A DNA stretch of 16,549 nt from Geobacter sp. (GTDB lineage: Bacteria > Desulfobacterota > Desulfuromonadia > Geobacterales > DSM-12255), in NCBI GenBank assembly GCA_012026855.1, contig VEOV01000287.1, positions 1 to 16,549 on the forward strand, written 5' to 3'. Within the stretch, counting starts at the first letter, position 1; every line of letters starts with the position of its first letter. A model generated the notes under the pieces. That model worked only from the letters and a program-made list of their open reading frames with translations. It did no database searches and was not told where the DNA came from. The position numbers were made by a program, and so were the translations under genes. Positions 6,466 through 13,288 of this stretch are shown in pieces.

Positions 6466-9122
6466 CACTGCTTGCCCCTCAGGGTGAAGTAAAAAGTAGC
6501 CCCTTGCCCGACACTGGATTTTGCCCAGATATCGCCGCCATGGAGTTCAATAACTTTCTTCACTGTGGCCAACCCTATGCCAATCCCGGGGAATTCGTCC
6601 TGCATGTGCAGTCGCTGAAACGGCGTGAACAGCTTATCAGAATAGGCCATATCAAAACCTGCGCCGTTATCGCGCACAAAGTAAACCTCGTCACCCCCCT
6701 CATTGACCATGCCGAATTCGATACGGGTCTCAGCAGCTTTCCCTGTGTACTTGAAGGCGTTGCCAATGAGGTTCGTCAGGCAGACATCCATCATTTTCGG
6801 GTCTGCTACGACCATCACCCCCGGCATGACATCAAATGCGATGGCCCGTTCAGGACTTTCAGCACAATGCTGCTTAAGTTTGCCGGTTACCAGCTCACTC
6901 AAGTCAATCCGCTGCATGGAGAGCTCCACATTGGAGAGCCGGCTCAGTTGCAGAATCGCATCTACAACTGACTGCAACAGCCTGCTTGCGTCTGCAATTC
7001 TGGACGCCATGAATGACGCTTCAGCAGAGTCCCTGCAGGCTTCACCAAGCAGGCCGCTAAACCCCTGGAGGCGGGCAATCGGGGCTCTCAGTTCATGTGA
7101 TACGGCATAACAGAATGTGGCCAACTCCTCATTGCTGCGTTCCAAAGCGATGGTGCGCTCAACTACCAGTTGCTCCAGGTGTTCGTTAAGATCATGGATC
7201 TCAGCTTCCACTTCCTTCCTTTTGGTAACATCCTGTGCCGAGCCGTAACGAACGATCTCTCCCGGCGCACTGCCTTCCTCACATCTGGCAATTTCGTGAA
7301 TCCAGCGGATTTCCCCGTCTTTCCGGATGATGCGGAAATCATCAATACTGACATTGCCCGGCTTTTGTTCATGGAGCTGCCTGCTTACCCGTTGCACGTC
7401 ATCTGGATGGACTATCGTAAGCCAGCAGCCCCACTCCAGGATCTGCTCCTTGGAAAAACCGGTAATCGCTTCCATGGAGCCACCCAGCCAGACGGCACGG
7501 AAAGGTTCGGATTCCCTGCGTTGGCAGATGGTGAGGAAATCAGAGGTCTTGGAGGGAAAGCGGCGGTATCTTGTTTCGCTCAATTGCAGGGCACTCTGGA
7601 TCTGCTTGAGCTCTGAAATGTCGGCAATCACACCTACCAGCAAAAGCAGATTGCCGTCGACATCTTCCAGGCGGCGGCCACTCAGGTGCCCCCAGAAATC
7701 CCGGCCATCCTTGCAGGAGTAATGACGCTCGCTGTAGACATGGTCAATTTCGCCGGCTATCAGGGCTCTCATCCGCTCGTCACCCAGATCTCTCTGGTCC
7801 GGATGGACATGCTCCGGATAGCTGGAGCCGATCAACTCGTCCAGAGTACAAGCGAACATGTCAGCCATGCGCTGATTGGCAAAGGTAACGACACCGTAGG
7901 GGTTCACCAGGATAATCCCTGCTTGCATGGTGTCGAAGATTGCCTGCAGACGCTCTTCGTTTTTTGCCAGCAGTTCTTCGGCCTCTTTGCGTTGGGTGAT
8001 ATCGATGGCGGAACCGAAAAAGAACTCCAGATTGCCACTCTCATCAAAACAAGCAGTGGTGGAATCGTGGAGCCAGCAATAGCCGCCGTTGGCTTTTTTA
8101 AAGCGGTAATCCAGATCCAGATTAAATGAGCTGCCGGTCCGCCTGCTGGACGCCTCTTCAATGGCGGCAAATACACGACTGCGATCATCAGGGTGGAAGT
8201 ATGCACCGACCTGTGCCAAACTCTTTTCCTTGAATTCTGCTACCCGGTGACCGGTAATATGCTCAAAGAACGGGCTTAAATAGTCGTAGCAGCCTTTAGT
8301 TACATTAAGGCGATAGAGGACATGCTGGGAGCCATTAAGTGTCTGGGATAAGCACTCATTGGCATAGTTGAGCTCTTCAAGCTGCTGCCTGCGCTCGGAT
8401 ATATCCGCATAGATGACAACGGTATTATGGTCATTGATCCTGGAGGCCGAGATTTCCAGCGGGAAAGTGCTCCCGTCCTTGCGTTTGCCGACAGCCTCGC
8501 CGCGCCACTTCCCCTTGCGATCGACCAGGATCCTGGCATCATGTTCCAGGCGGGCTGATTCCTCCGGAGAATAGAGGATTTGCCACGATTTGTTCAGCAG
8601 CTCCCCGGTGGAGTCATAGCCAAAGAGTTTCACCAGTGCCTGGTTCACATAACTGAAATAATTGCCGGTGTCATGATAGATGGCGATCCCGTCATTGCAG
8701 GCCTCCAGGGCAGCCTGCTGTAAACGGGACTTTTCTTCCAGTTCCCGCCGCTCAGTTATATCCCTGATTGACTCGATGCCGCCGACGATTTGACCATCGG
8801 CATCCCTCAGGGGAGAAGAGGAGATCTCCACATAGCGCAAGCCCTTGTCGGTCAGTTTTGTCGTTTCACGGGTATAAGAGAGGCCGTCGGTGTAAGACCG
8901 GATCAGGTGACAGCCTTCACAGGTTTCATCCTTGTTCTGGTAGGCAGCGTAGCAGAACTCGCCGGCATGATCGCCGGCCAGCTGCTTGTGGGCTGGATTC
9001 TGGTAGATAATCCTGAGGTTTATATCCTGGATGCTGATGGCGTCGCTCATGGCATCAAGGACACTGGTCTCACCCAGCAAATTCTTTATTGCCGGAGATA
9101 TCGGCTCAATTGCGCGACTCAT
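6465..9122 (-). CDS. Soluble sensor histidine kinase with five PAS domains
   Basis: From the ATG at 9122 the protein has 885 residues. I chose this start because GGAGAGGG (9125-9132) stands just before it; the in-frame ATG at 9134 has no Shine-Dalgarno sequence and would itself lie on that site. PAS domains occupy about residues 18-126, 134-245, 258-380, 386-505 and 515-636, several closing with the typical DITERR or DISER motif. A coiled-coil linker leads to HisKA with His676 in SHELRAP, then HATPase_c with the N box (Asn784, Asn788), DNGAGFD near 818-824 and a glycine-rich G2 box near 846-852. There is no membrane segment, so the kinase is cytosolic. The first PAS domain has Cys57, Cys68 and Cys71 (C-x10-C-x2-C), a possible metal or redox site. 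The signal is unknown. A receiver remnant follows directly, so its partner must be elsewhere. Confidence 0.93.
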   Translation of the reverse strand: MSRAIEPISPAIKNLLGETSVLDAMSDAISIQDINLRIIYQNPAHKQLAGDHAGEFCYAAYQNKDETCEGCHLIRSYTDGLSYTRETTKLTDKGLRYVEISSSPLRDADGQIVGGIESIRDITERRELEEKSRLQQAALEACNDGIAIYHDTGNYFSYVNQALVKLFGYDSTGELLNKSWQILYSPEESARLEHDARILVDRKGKWRGEAVGKRKDGSTFPLEISASRINDHNTVVIYADISERRQQLEELNYANECLSQTLNGSQHVLYRLNVTKGCYDYLSPFFEHITGHRVAEFKEKSLAQVGAYFHPDDRSRVFAAIEEASSRRTGSSFNLDLDYRFKKANGGYCWLHDSTTACFDESGNLEFFFGSAIDITQRKEAEELLAKNEERLQAIFDTMQAGIILVNPYGVVTFANQRMADMFACTLDELIGSSYPEHVHPDQRDLGDERMRALIAGEIDHVYSERHYSCKDGRDFWGHLSGRRLEDVDGNLLLLVGVIADISELKQIQSALQLSETRYRRFPSKTSDFLTICQRRESEPFRAVWLGGSMEAITGFSKEQILEWGCWLTIVHPDDVQRVSRQLHEQKPGNVSIDDFRIIRKDGEIRWIHEIARCEEGSAPGEIVRYGSAQDVTKRKEVEAEIHDLNEHLEQLVVERTIALERSNEELATFCYAVSHELRAPIARLQGFSGLLGEACRDSAEASFMASRIADASRLLQSVVDAILQLSRLSNVELSMQRIDLSELVTGKLKQHCAESPERAIAFDVMPGVMVVADPKMMDVCLTNLIGNAFKYTGKAAETRIEFGMVNEGGDEVYFVRDNGAGFDMAYSDKLFTPFQRLHMQDEFPGIGIGLATVKKVIELHGGDIWAKSSVGQGATFYFTLRGKQ

Positions 9123-9184
9123 TGCCCTCTCCATTTGAGCTTGTTAATTGACAGCAATAATACAAAATATCATTTATTCCATAA

Positions 9185-9190
9185 ATTATA
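9185..9190 (-). promoter_or_regulatory. Possible -10 element for the PAS kinase gene
   Basis: A perfect TATAAT stands on the minus strand 63 bases before the chosen kinase start, in the AT-rich part of the 228-base divergent gap 9123-9350. The best -35 candidates are off: TTGGCA at a 14-base spacing, or GGCTTG at 17. I also looked for a sigma54 -24/-12 pair here; the GG-to-GC spacings do not fit. Confidence 0.35.
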
Positions 9191-9254
9191 AAGCAAACAA
9201 GCTCTGCCAAGCCAGCCCCATCCGGCTGCCCCCATCAGGTCCATCACTATCATA

Positions 9255-9282
9255 TTTACATTCAGCTACATTCTCTTAAAAT
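9255..9282 (+). promoter_or_regulatory. Predicted sigma70 promoter of yjbQ
   Basis: TTTACA (9255-9260) and TAAAAT (9277-9282) are 16 bases apart on the plus strand. Transcription would start near 9289, about 60 bases before the GTG of yjbQ. It is the best match in the divergent gap. Confidence 0.5.
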
Positions 9283-9350
9283 ACAGCGACTAGAACTGAC
9301 AGTCTGCACTGATCCACACAAAAAACCATGCCCAATTGAAAGGAAATCCC

Positions 9351-9767
9351 GTGAAATCATTCCGTAAAGAGTTGTGGTTCGAAACCAGGCAGAGACGCGA
9401 GTTTCACAACATCACCCCCACCGTGGACGGCTGCCTGCAGGAGAGCGGCATCCGCGAGGGGCTGCTGCTCTGCAATGCCATGCATATCACTGCCAGCGTC
9501 TTTATCAACGATGATGAATCAGGCCTCCACCAGGATTTTGAAGCCTGGCTGGAACGGCTGGCGCCGGAGAAGCCCCATTCCCATTACAAACACAACGGCT
9601 ACGAAGACAATGGCGACGCCCACCTGAAGCGGACCATCATGGGGCGCGAAGTAGTGGTCGCCGTAACTGCCGGCCAACTCGACCTCGGCCCCTGGGAGCA
9701 GATTTTCTACGGAGAATTTGACGGCAAACGGAGGAAGCGGGTGCTGGTCAAAATTATCGGGGAGTAG
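9351..9767 (+). CDS. yjbQ: YjbQ family protein (UPF0047)
   Basis: This 138-residue protein belongs to the small YjbQ/UPF0047 family, annotated as having a secondary thiamine-phosphate synthase activity in E. coli; its physiological role is unclear. Family hallmarks are the N-terminal beta strand, LLLCNAMHITASVFINDDE near 38-56, the GDAHLKRTIMG segment at 88-98 and GPWEQIFYGEFDG near 113-125. The start is the GTG at 9351, with AGGA at 9341-9344 six bases upstream. An in-frame TTG at 9336 has no Shine-Dalgarno sequence. It is the only protein gene on the plus strand and forms its own unit, convergent with the TfoX-domain gene. Confidence 0.92.
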   Translation: MKSFRKELWFETRQRREFHNITPTVDGCLQESGIREGLLLCNAMHITASVFINDDESGLHQDFEAWLERLAPEKPHSHYKHNGYEDNGDAHLKRTIMGREVVVAVTAGQLDLGPWEQIFYGEFDGKRRKRVLVKIIGE

Positions 9768-9791
9768 CATCAGGTAAGTATTTTTCAGGGG

Positions 9792-9825
9792 TGGCTCGCA
9801 CCAGGTGGAAATTACGGTCGAGCCA
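9792..9825. other. Inverted repeat in the convergent gap between yjbQ and the TfoX gene
   Basis: TGGCTCG (9792-9798) pairs with CGAGCCA (9819-9825) around a 20-base loop that itself holds CACC-A-GGTG. A second small stem (CATGCA 9843-9848, TGCATG 9857-9862) follows. Neither has a T-run. They sit where the two transcripts converge, so weak or Rho-assisted termination is possible. Confidence 0.3.
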
Positions 9826-9897
9826 TAAGTGCTCCAGGCGGCCATGCAGAGCTAAATGCATGAAGGGGGTCCCGAAAATTGCCCTGGCTGCTGTTTC

Positions 9898-10227
9898 CTA
9901 CTTTGCCGGCAGAGTGCGGGCAAAGTCACGGCCGGTCGCCAGCCACTCCTCCAGCGCCGCCGCGGTAGCCATGGCCGGAGGATCCACCATCAACCACCCC
10001 TTCATCGGCCTGCCGGTAATGTCGAATGGCCGGGTATGCTCCCGCTGCAGCAGCCGTCCGGCCTGCTCCGGCGTCGTCCGGACGATCAGCAGCTCCTGCC
10101 AGATGCCGAAGGCGATATTCCCCCCCAGCAGATAGCAGACCCCGCCGAACATCTTTTTCTTCTCCAGATCTGGCCAAGCCGCGATCAACGTTTCGATCCG
10201 CTTTTCCAGTATTTTGTCGTAGGCCAT
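9898..10227 (-). CDS. TfoX N-terminal-domain protein
   Basis: The protein has 109 residues and consists of only the TfoX N-terminal domain. The hallmark is KKMFGGVCYLLGG at about 24-36, followed by a strand-rich core (the LLIVR segment) and GWLMVDP near 78-84. In gamma-proteobacteria full-length TfoX/Sxy regulates competence. The stand-alone N-domain proteins common in other bacteria have no settled role, so competence is not implied. The start at 10227 is preceded by GGAGGGGAA; a longer in-frame reading to 10251 would place the Shine-Dalgarno sequence inside the gene. It is the last gene of the minus-strand run that starts upstream with the cupin gene, 45 bases after the methyltransferase gene. 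Confidence 0.87.
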   Translation of the reverse strand: MAYDKILEKRIETLIAAWPDLEKKKMFGGVCYLLGGNIAFGIWQELLIVRTTPEQAGRLLQREHTRPFDITGRPMKGWLMVDPPAMATAAALEEWLATGRDFARTLPAK

Positions 10228-10272
10228 TTCCCCTCCCAAAACGAGCTGCAACCTGAATTTATCTGACGATCC

Positions 10273-10857
10273 TCAGCCGTCAACCGTGCCACCCTCCTTG
10301 CGAAACATCAGCCTGGCCGTCGGCATCTCCCCGGCAACCGGCTCCTCATAGCAGAGAATCTCCCCGGCAAAGGGGGCAAAGAGCCGGCGCAGCTCGCCGG
10401 GCTGGAGGTAGAAATCGGTCTGACCGGGCGGCGGCAGAGCCGGGGCGAGCAGAGTGTCGAAGAGGAAGAGTCCGCCGGGGGCGAGTACCGCCATGGCCTC
10501 GGGGATGAGGCGGCGCTGGAGGAAATTGAAGTTGATGATCAGGTCGAAGCGACCGCTGAACCGGTAGTTGTCCAGGTCTTCGTGGAGGAGAGTCACCGTC
10601 ACCCCTGCCGCCGCGGCCCTATCGGCAGCCTTGACCAGCCCCGCTTCGGCGAGATCAATGCCGGTTACCGCGAAGCCGTGACTGGCCAGGAAGACAGAGT
10701 TGCGCCCCTCGCCGCAGGCGATGTCCAGCGCCTGCCGGCCGCTCAACAGACGCTTGATGGCGTCGATCTCGCGGGCCAGGAACGGCGATGGCTGCCGGCC
10801 AAGGAACGAATCCTCTGAGGCGAAGCGGTTGTTCCATTTGATTCGATCGGCTTCCAT
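10273..10857 (-). CDS. Class I SAM-dependent methyltransferase
   Basis: This is a 194-residue Rossmann-fold methyltransferase. Motif I is LDIACGEGRNSVFLA at about 44-58 and motif II includes GIDLAE at 66-71. An acidic HEDLDNY stretch lies near 92-98, motif IV is FDLIINFNFL around 104-113 and motif VI is LAPGGLFLFDT at 125-135. The N-terminal WNNRFA and the overall layout resemble TehB-like or small-molecule methyltransferases (Methyltransf_11/25 type). The substrate cannot be read from the sequence. The ATG at 10857 is preceded by GGAGGA; an adjacent GTG at 10860 would sit too close to it. It lies 24 bases after the small Cys-rich gene in the same strand run. Confidence 0.88.
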   Translation of the reverse strand: MEADRIKWNNRFASEDSFLGRQPSPFLAREIDAIKRLLSGRQALDIACGEGRNSVFLASHGFAVTGIDLAEAGLVKAADRAAAAGVTVTLLHEDLDNYRFSGRFDLIINFNFLQRRLIPEAMAVLAPGGLFLFDTLLAPALPPPGQTDFYLQPGELRRLFAPFAGEILCYEEPVAGEMPTARLMFRKEGGTVDG

Positions 10858-10881
10858 CACTCCTCCATCGGCAACTGCAGC

Positions 10882-11067
10882 TTAACGCTGTCCGCCGCGC
10901 CCGCCCGGCTGCCAGCGGACCGCTGGGCAGGCGTTGAAGCGCCGCTGGTGCTCCTCACAGAAGATCAGGCCGTTGAAGCGTCTGGTCTGCGCCAGGCAGT
11001 AGTCGCGCTCCTCAACGGTGATCGGCTGGCCGCAGAGTGCGCAGACTGGTTGGTCGTCGTTGGTCAT
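10882..11067 (-). CDS. Small cysteine-rich protein, probable zinc-binding fold
   Basis: The protein has 61 residues from the ATG at 11067. An in-frame GTG at 11076 would add three, and neither start has a clear Shine-Dalgarno sequence. Cys9-x2-Cys12 and Cys37-x2-His40 could form one zinc site of treble-clef or zinc-ribbon type; Cys24 and Cys47 are extra. The basic, Gly- and Arg-rich tail could contact nucleic acid. I do not recognise a named family. Its position between the 96-residue unknown and the methyltransferase gene on the same strand, with short gaps, supports it being a real gene. Confidence 0.6.
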   Translation of the reverse strand: MTNDDQPVCALCGQPITVEERDYCLAQTRRFNGLIFCEEHQRRFNACPAVRWQPGGRGGQR

Positions 11068-11134
11068 GGCAACCACTATTCTAACCCAACCGGCAGCTTG
11101 GCAACAAGCCGGGACTGGGCGGGTTCAGCCCCAT

Positions 11135-11425
11135 TCAGGTCTTCGGCTCGGTCCGGTTGATCATGGTGTTCAGACCAAGTCCGAGCAGCTCCTTCGCCTC
11201 CAGCATCGCCGCAGTGTAGCCGTCCTTGACCGCACCATGGATCGCGTTTGGCTCCCCCTCCCCGTCCCACGGCCAGCCGGCCCTGACAATAGTAATCAGC
11301 AGCAATTCCAACCGGTCGACCTGGTGCCTCAGTTCGCCGTAGTCCGCCGCCAGTTCGTCCATCAGCGCCGGGTCGACGCCCTGCTCCTGCAGCCTGCTTT
11401 TGAGTCGGTTCAATGGGTCGGGCAT
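11135..11425 (-). CDS. Small protein of unknown function (96 residues)
   Basis: The ATG at 11425 is preceded by GGAGGA at good spacing. The predicted protein is soluble and mostly helical: an amphipathic first half with heptad-like Leu/Val spacing (about 5-48), a short WPWDGEGEP segment near 51-59, then a second helical part (AAMLEAKELLGLG). I do not recognise a family. It starts 14 bases after the hydrolase gene and is followed after about 67 bases by the Cys-rich gene, so it is probably cotranscribed. A longer reading in another frame (11076-11492) overlaps it but lacks a Shine-Dalgarno sequence and has a poor composition. Confidence 0.7.
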   Translation of the reverse strand: MPDPLNRLKSRLQEQGVDPALMDELAADYGELRHQVDRLELLLITIVRAGWPWDGEGEPNAIHGAVKDGYTAAMLEAKELLGLGLNTMINRTEPKT

Positions 11426-11439
11426 CTGTTCCTCCAGGT

Positions 11440-11952
11440 TTAGAAGTTAAGCCGGGCCAAAGAGCTGCGGAACCGGTCGGCCAGGAAGTCAAGGCTGTTT
11501 TCCAGGGTATGGCTGTCCAGCACCATTGCCAGCTCCAGGCGGTGCCGGCGGGCGTAGTCGATCACCGGCCCTGGCGGCACGATGGCGTCGTCCCAGCCGT
11601 GGACGATCACCGTCGGCGGAAAATGGGTCAAGGGGGGCAGATCGGGGTAGCCCGGGATGCCGATGGCCGGGGCCAGCAGAAAGAGGCCGGCCGGCCGGAT
11701 CGCTGCCGCAGCCGCCAGCGACACCGCGCCCCCCATGCTGGAGCCGACCAGCACGGTCATCCCCTCCTGCGGACAGTGCGCCAGCAGCATCCGGACCCGC
11801 TGCGCGGGATCGTCCACCCCACGGTAGTCGATGCTCTGCACCTGGAAGCCAAGCTCTTCGGCCACCGGCGCCAGTCGGGTGATCTTGAGCCCCCAGGGGC
11901 CCGACTCCTTGCCGTGTGAGAAGATCACGGTATTTCTGTTTGATGATGTCAT
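11440..11952 (-). CDS. Alpha/beta-hydrolase-fold protein (YqiA/RBBP9-like serine hydrolase)
   Basis: This is a compact 170-residue alpha/beta hydrolase. The N-terminal strand is followed by FSHGKESGPWG (about 11-21), where the oxyanion-hole HG is expected. The nucleophile elbow is GSSMGG with Ser72. The acid is probably Asp122 in HGWDDAIVPP, and the base is probably His148 in DSHTLE. The small size without a lid domain and the SHG-type N-terminus resemble YqiA/RBBP9-type esterases, but the substrate is unknown. The ATG at 11952 has AAGGGA upstream. A 30-codon frame from the cupin stop ends in this start (ATGA overlap). The 96-residue gene follows after 14 bases. Confidence 0.87.
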   Translation of the reverse strand: MTSSNRNTVIFSHGKESGPWGLKITRLAPVAEELGFQVQSIDYRGVDDPAQRVRMLLAHCPQEGMTVLVGSSMGGAVSLAAAAAIRPAGLFLLAPAIGIPGYPDLPPLTHFPPTVIVHGWDDAIVPPGPVIDYARRHRLELAMVLDSHTLENSLDFLADRFRSSLARLNF

Positions 11953-12041
11953 GGTCCCTTGGTTGAAGCGATGATATGCATGATCAGGGCCCTCCCTTTG
12001 AACGACCCGATCTTCTTCTGGTCAAGAATGGGGTCTGTCAC
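11949..12041 (-). CDS. Candidate 30-residue small ORF between the cupin and hydrolase genes
   Basis: A GTG at 12041 overlaps the cupin stop (GTGA), and the frame runs 30 codons to a TGA that overlaps the hydrolase ATG (ATGA). It therefore fills the gap exactly. The predicted peptide is basic with a hydrophobic centre (GRALIMHIIAS). The Shine-Dalgarno sequence is weak (GGA about eight bases upstream), so translation would depend on coupling to the cupin gene. Any start codon followed by A has an upstream frame ending there, so the overlap alone is weak evidence. It could equally be non-coding spacer. Confidence 0.3.
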   Translation of the reverse strand: MTDPILDQKKIGSFKGRALIMHIIASTKGP

Positions 12042-12553
12042 GGGAGCATCCGCGTCAATCGTTTGATGATGGCAGTATGATCAGGAAATTCCGCAAGCAA
12101 CTGCTCGCGATCCCCCATCTCGAAATCATGGAAGTCGAAACCAGGAGCAACGGTACAACCCACCAGTGAGTAGTCGCCGGCGCCGGTGACCTCCGCTCCG
12201 AACCAGCTACCGGCAGGCACTACCGCTTGAAACAGTTCGCCAGCAGCGATATCAGCCCCGAGAGTGAACGACTGGTGCTTCCCTTCTGAAGTGATCATCT
12301 GCACTGTCAGAGCGGCACCTGCATAGAAATGCCACATCTCGTCGGACATAATGCGATGCAGTGCTGAAACATCCGCCTTCTCCAGCAGGAAATAGATGGC
12401 TGTCGAGTAGGCACGATTCCCTGAAAAGCCAGATGGCAAGGACGGGCCGGGAATGACCCCGCTTGACCGGTAGGTCTCCCTAAACCAGCCACCTTCCGGG
12501 TGGCGGGTCAGCTCCAGGCTTTTTATCAGTTTTTGTGCAGCAGGAGAGCTCAT
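12038..12553 (-). CDS. DUF985 cupin protein
   Basis: The protein has 171 residues and belongs to the DUF985 (Cupin_5) family. Signature parts are the N-terminal HPEGGWFRETYRS (18-30), the strand AYSTAIYFLLE (48-58), LHRIMSDEMWHFYAGAAL (65-82) with metal- or ligand-pocket His66, Glu72 and His75, then VVPAGSWFGAEV (111-122), SLVGCTVAPGFDFHDFEM (129-146) and the closing LLAEFPDH. These proteins are one-domain beta-barrels, some described with sugar or nucleotide-like ligands; no reaction is established. It has its own good promoter at 12593-12621 and GGGA before the ATG. It may lead the transcript that contains the hydrolase, methyltransferase and TfoX-domain genes. Confidence 0.93.
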   Translation of the reverse strand: MSSPAAQKLIKSLELTRHPEGGWFRETYRSSGVIPGPSLPSGFSGNRAYSTAIYFLLEKADVSALHRIMSDEMWHFYAGAALTVQMITSEGKHQSFTLGADIAAGELFQAVVPAGSWFGAEVTGAGDYSLVGCTVAPGFDFHDFEMGDREQLLAEFPDHTAIIKRLTRMLP

Positions 12554-12592
12554 TTCAGGTCCCGAAATCTTGAGGTTCTTGTTTCCGGCTTC

Positions 12593-12621
12593 ATCATAAC
12601 AACTTCGCCACTGTTAGCCAA
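12593..12621 (-). promoter_or_regulatory. Predicted sigma70 promoter of the cupin gene run
   Basis: On the minus strand, TTGGCT (12616-12621) and TATGAT (12593-12598) are exactly 17 bases apart. Transcription would start near 12586, leaving a leader of about 33 bases before the cupin ATG at 12553. It lies in the 103-base gap after the SRPBCC gene. Confidence 0.6.
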
Positions 12622-12656
12622 TACAGCCAGACAAATTTTCCGTTACCTGCCTCTGG

Positions 12657-13115
12657 TCAGACAACTGTCAGCAGCTCTGTGACCTTCTGCTGCCGGTACG
12701 TAAAGATCCGCTCCAGCTGCCGGCGCACAAGAGGATGCGCCATCTCCCCCAGAGGAGCGAACGGCAACCGGTAACGGACCTCGTCATCGATGAGCGTGCT
12801 GCCGTCCGGCATTTCCCGGAAGGTATGACGATGGATCCATTGCCGATAGGGACCCTGCAGTTGCTCATCCACAAAGGAATCGGGCGGTGACCAGGCGGTA
12901 ATCGCCGTTCGCCAGCCAAAAGGGATGCCGAACAGCTGCAAACGGTAGTCTATCAGCGTGCCGGCACCCATGGCAATGGGCTGTGGGGTGATGATCCGGA
13001 AGTTGAGTTCCGGCGGCGTGATCAGTTCAAGATTGACGGCATCGGCAAAAAAAGCAAAGACCTGTTCCCTGGGAAGAGGAAGAATCAGGGAATAGCGGAG
13101 CAGCTGCTCACTCAT
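12657..13115 (-). CDS. SRPBCC-fold ligand-binding protein
   Basis: The 152-residue protein has the START/SRPBCC pattern. It begins with a strand, then LPREQVFAFFADAVNLELITPPELNFRI (about 14-41), the usual helix-loop that opens the cavity. A curved sheet follows (IDYRLQLFGIPFGWRTAITAW, near 55-75), then DEQLQGPYRQWIHRHTF near 83-98 and a long C-terminal helix beginning LVRRQLERIF. It resembles the proteins annotated as SRPBCC or cell-division-inhibitor-like that bind unknown small ligands; the ligand is not readable. GGAG lies 9 bases before the ATG. The 173-base gap upstream (13116-13288) holds no clear promoter, only a possible 27-codon frame and half of a short direct repeat. Confidence 0.85.
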   Translation of the reverse strand: MSEQLLRYSLILPLPREQVFAFFADAVNLELITPPELNFRIITPQPIAMGAGTLIDYRLQLFGIPFGWRTAITAWSPPDSFVDEQLQGPYRQWIHRHTFREMPDGSTLIDDEVRYRLPFAPLGEMAHPLVRRQLERIFTYRQQKVTELLTVV

Positions 13116-13288
13116 GATATGGCTCCTGCAAAAATGGCTGAGACGGGAGGTCTGGCGGCGATGGGAGATGTTTTGGAAGTAGAGAAATCAGACATGCTGG
13201 TCCCTGAATCCAGATTCTGCCCTACCCGAGCCGGTGCTTGCGTTCAACGTCACCCGTTTGTCCCCCTGTTTGCCGGTTGCGCCCTTTA

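Noticed and set aside
9150..9215. Sigma54 promoter before the PAS kinase gene
   Set aside because: TGGC and TTGCT elements are present, but the GG-to-GC distances are 9 and 12 bases and not the required 10.
11076..11492. Minus-strand frame of 138 codons overlapping the 96-residue gene
   Set aside because: It overlaps the end of the hydrolase gene, has no Shine-Dalgarno sequence and has the Arg/Gly/Ala-rich composition of a shadow frame. The 96-residue gene has GGAGGA before its ATG.
13112..13195. 27-codon minus-strand frame with AGGGA upstream, ending in ATGA at the SRPBCC start
   Set aside because: The peptide is low in information and the overlap is expected by chance for any start codon followed by A. 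The SRPBCC gene has its own GGAG.
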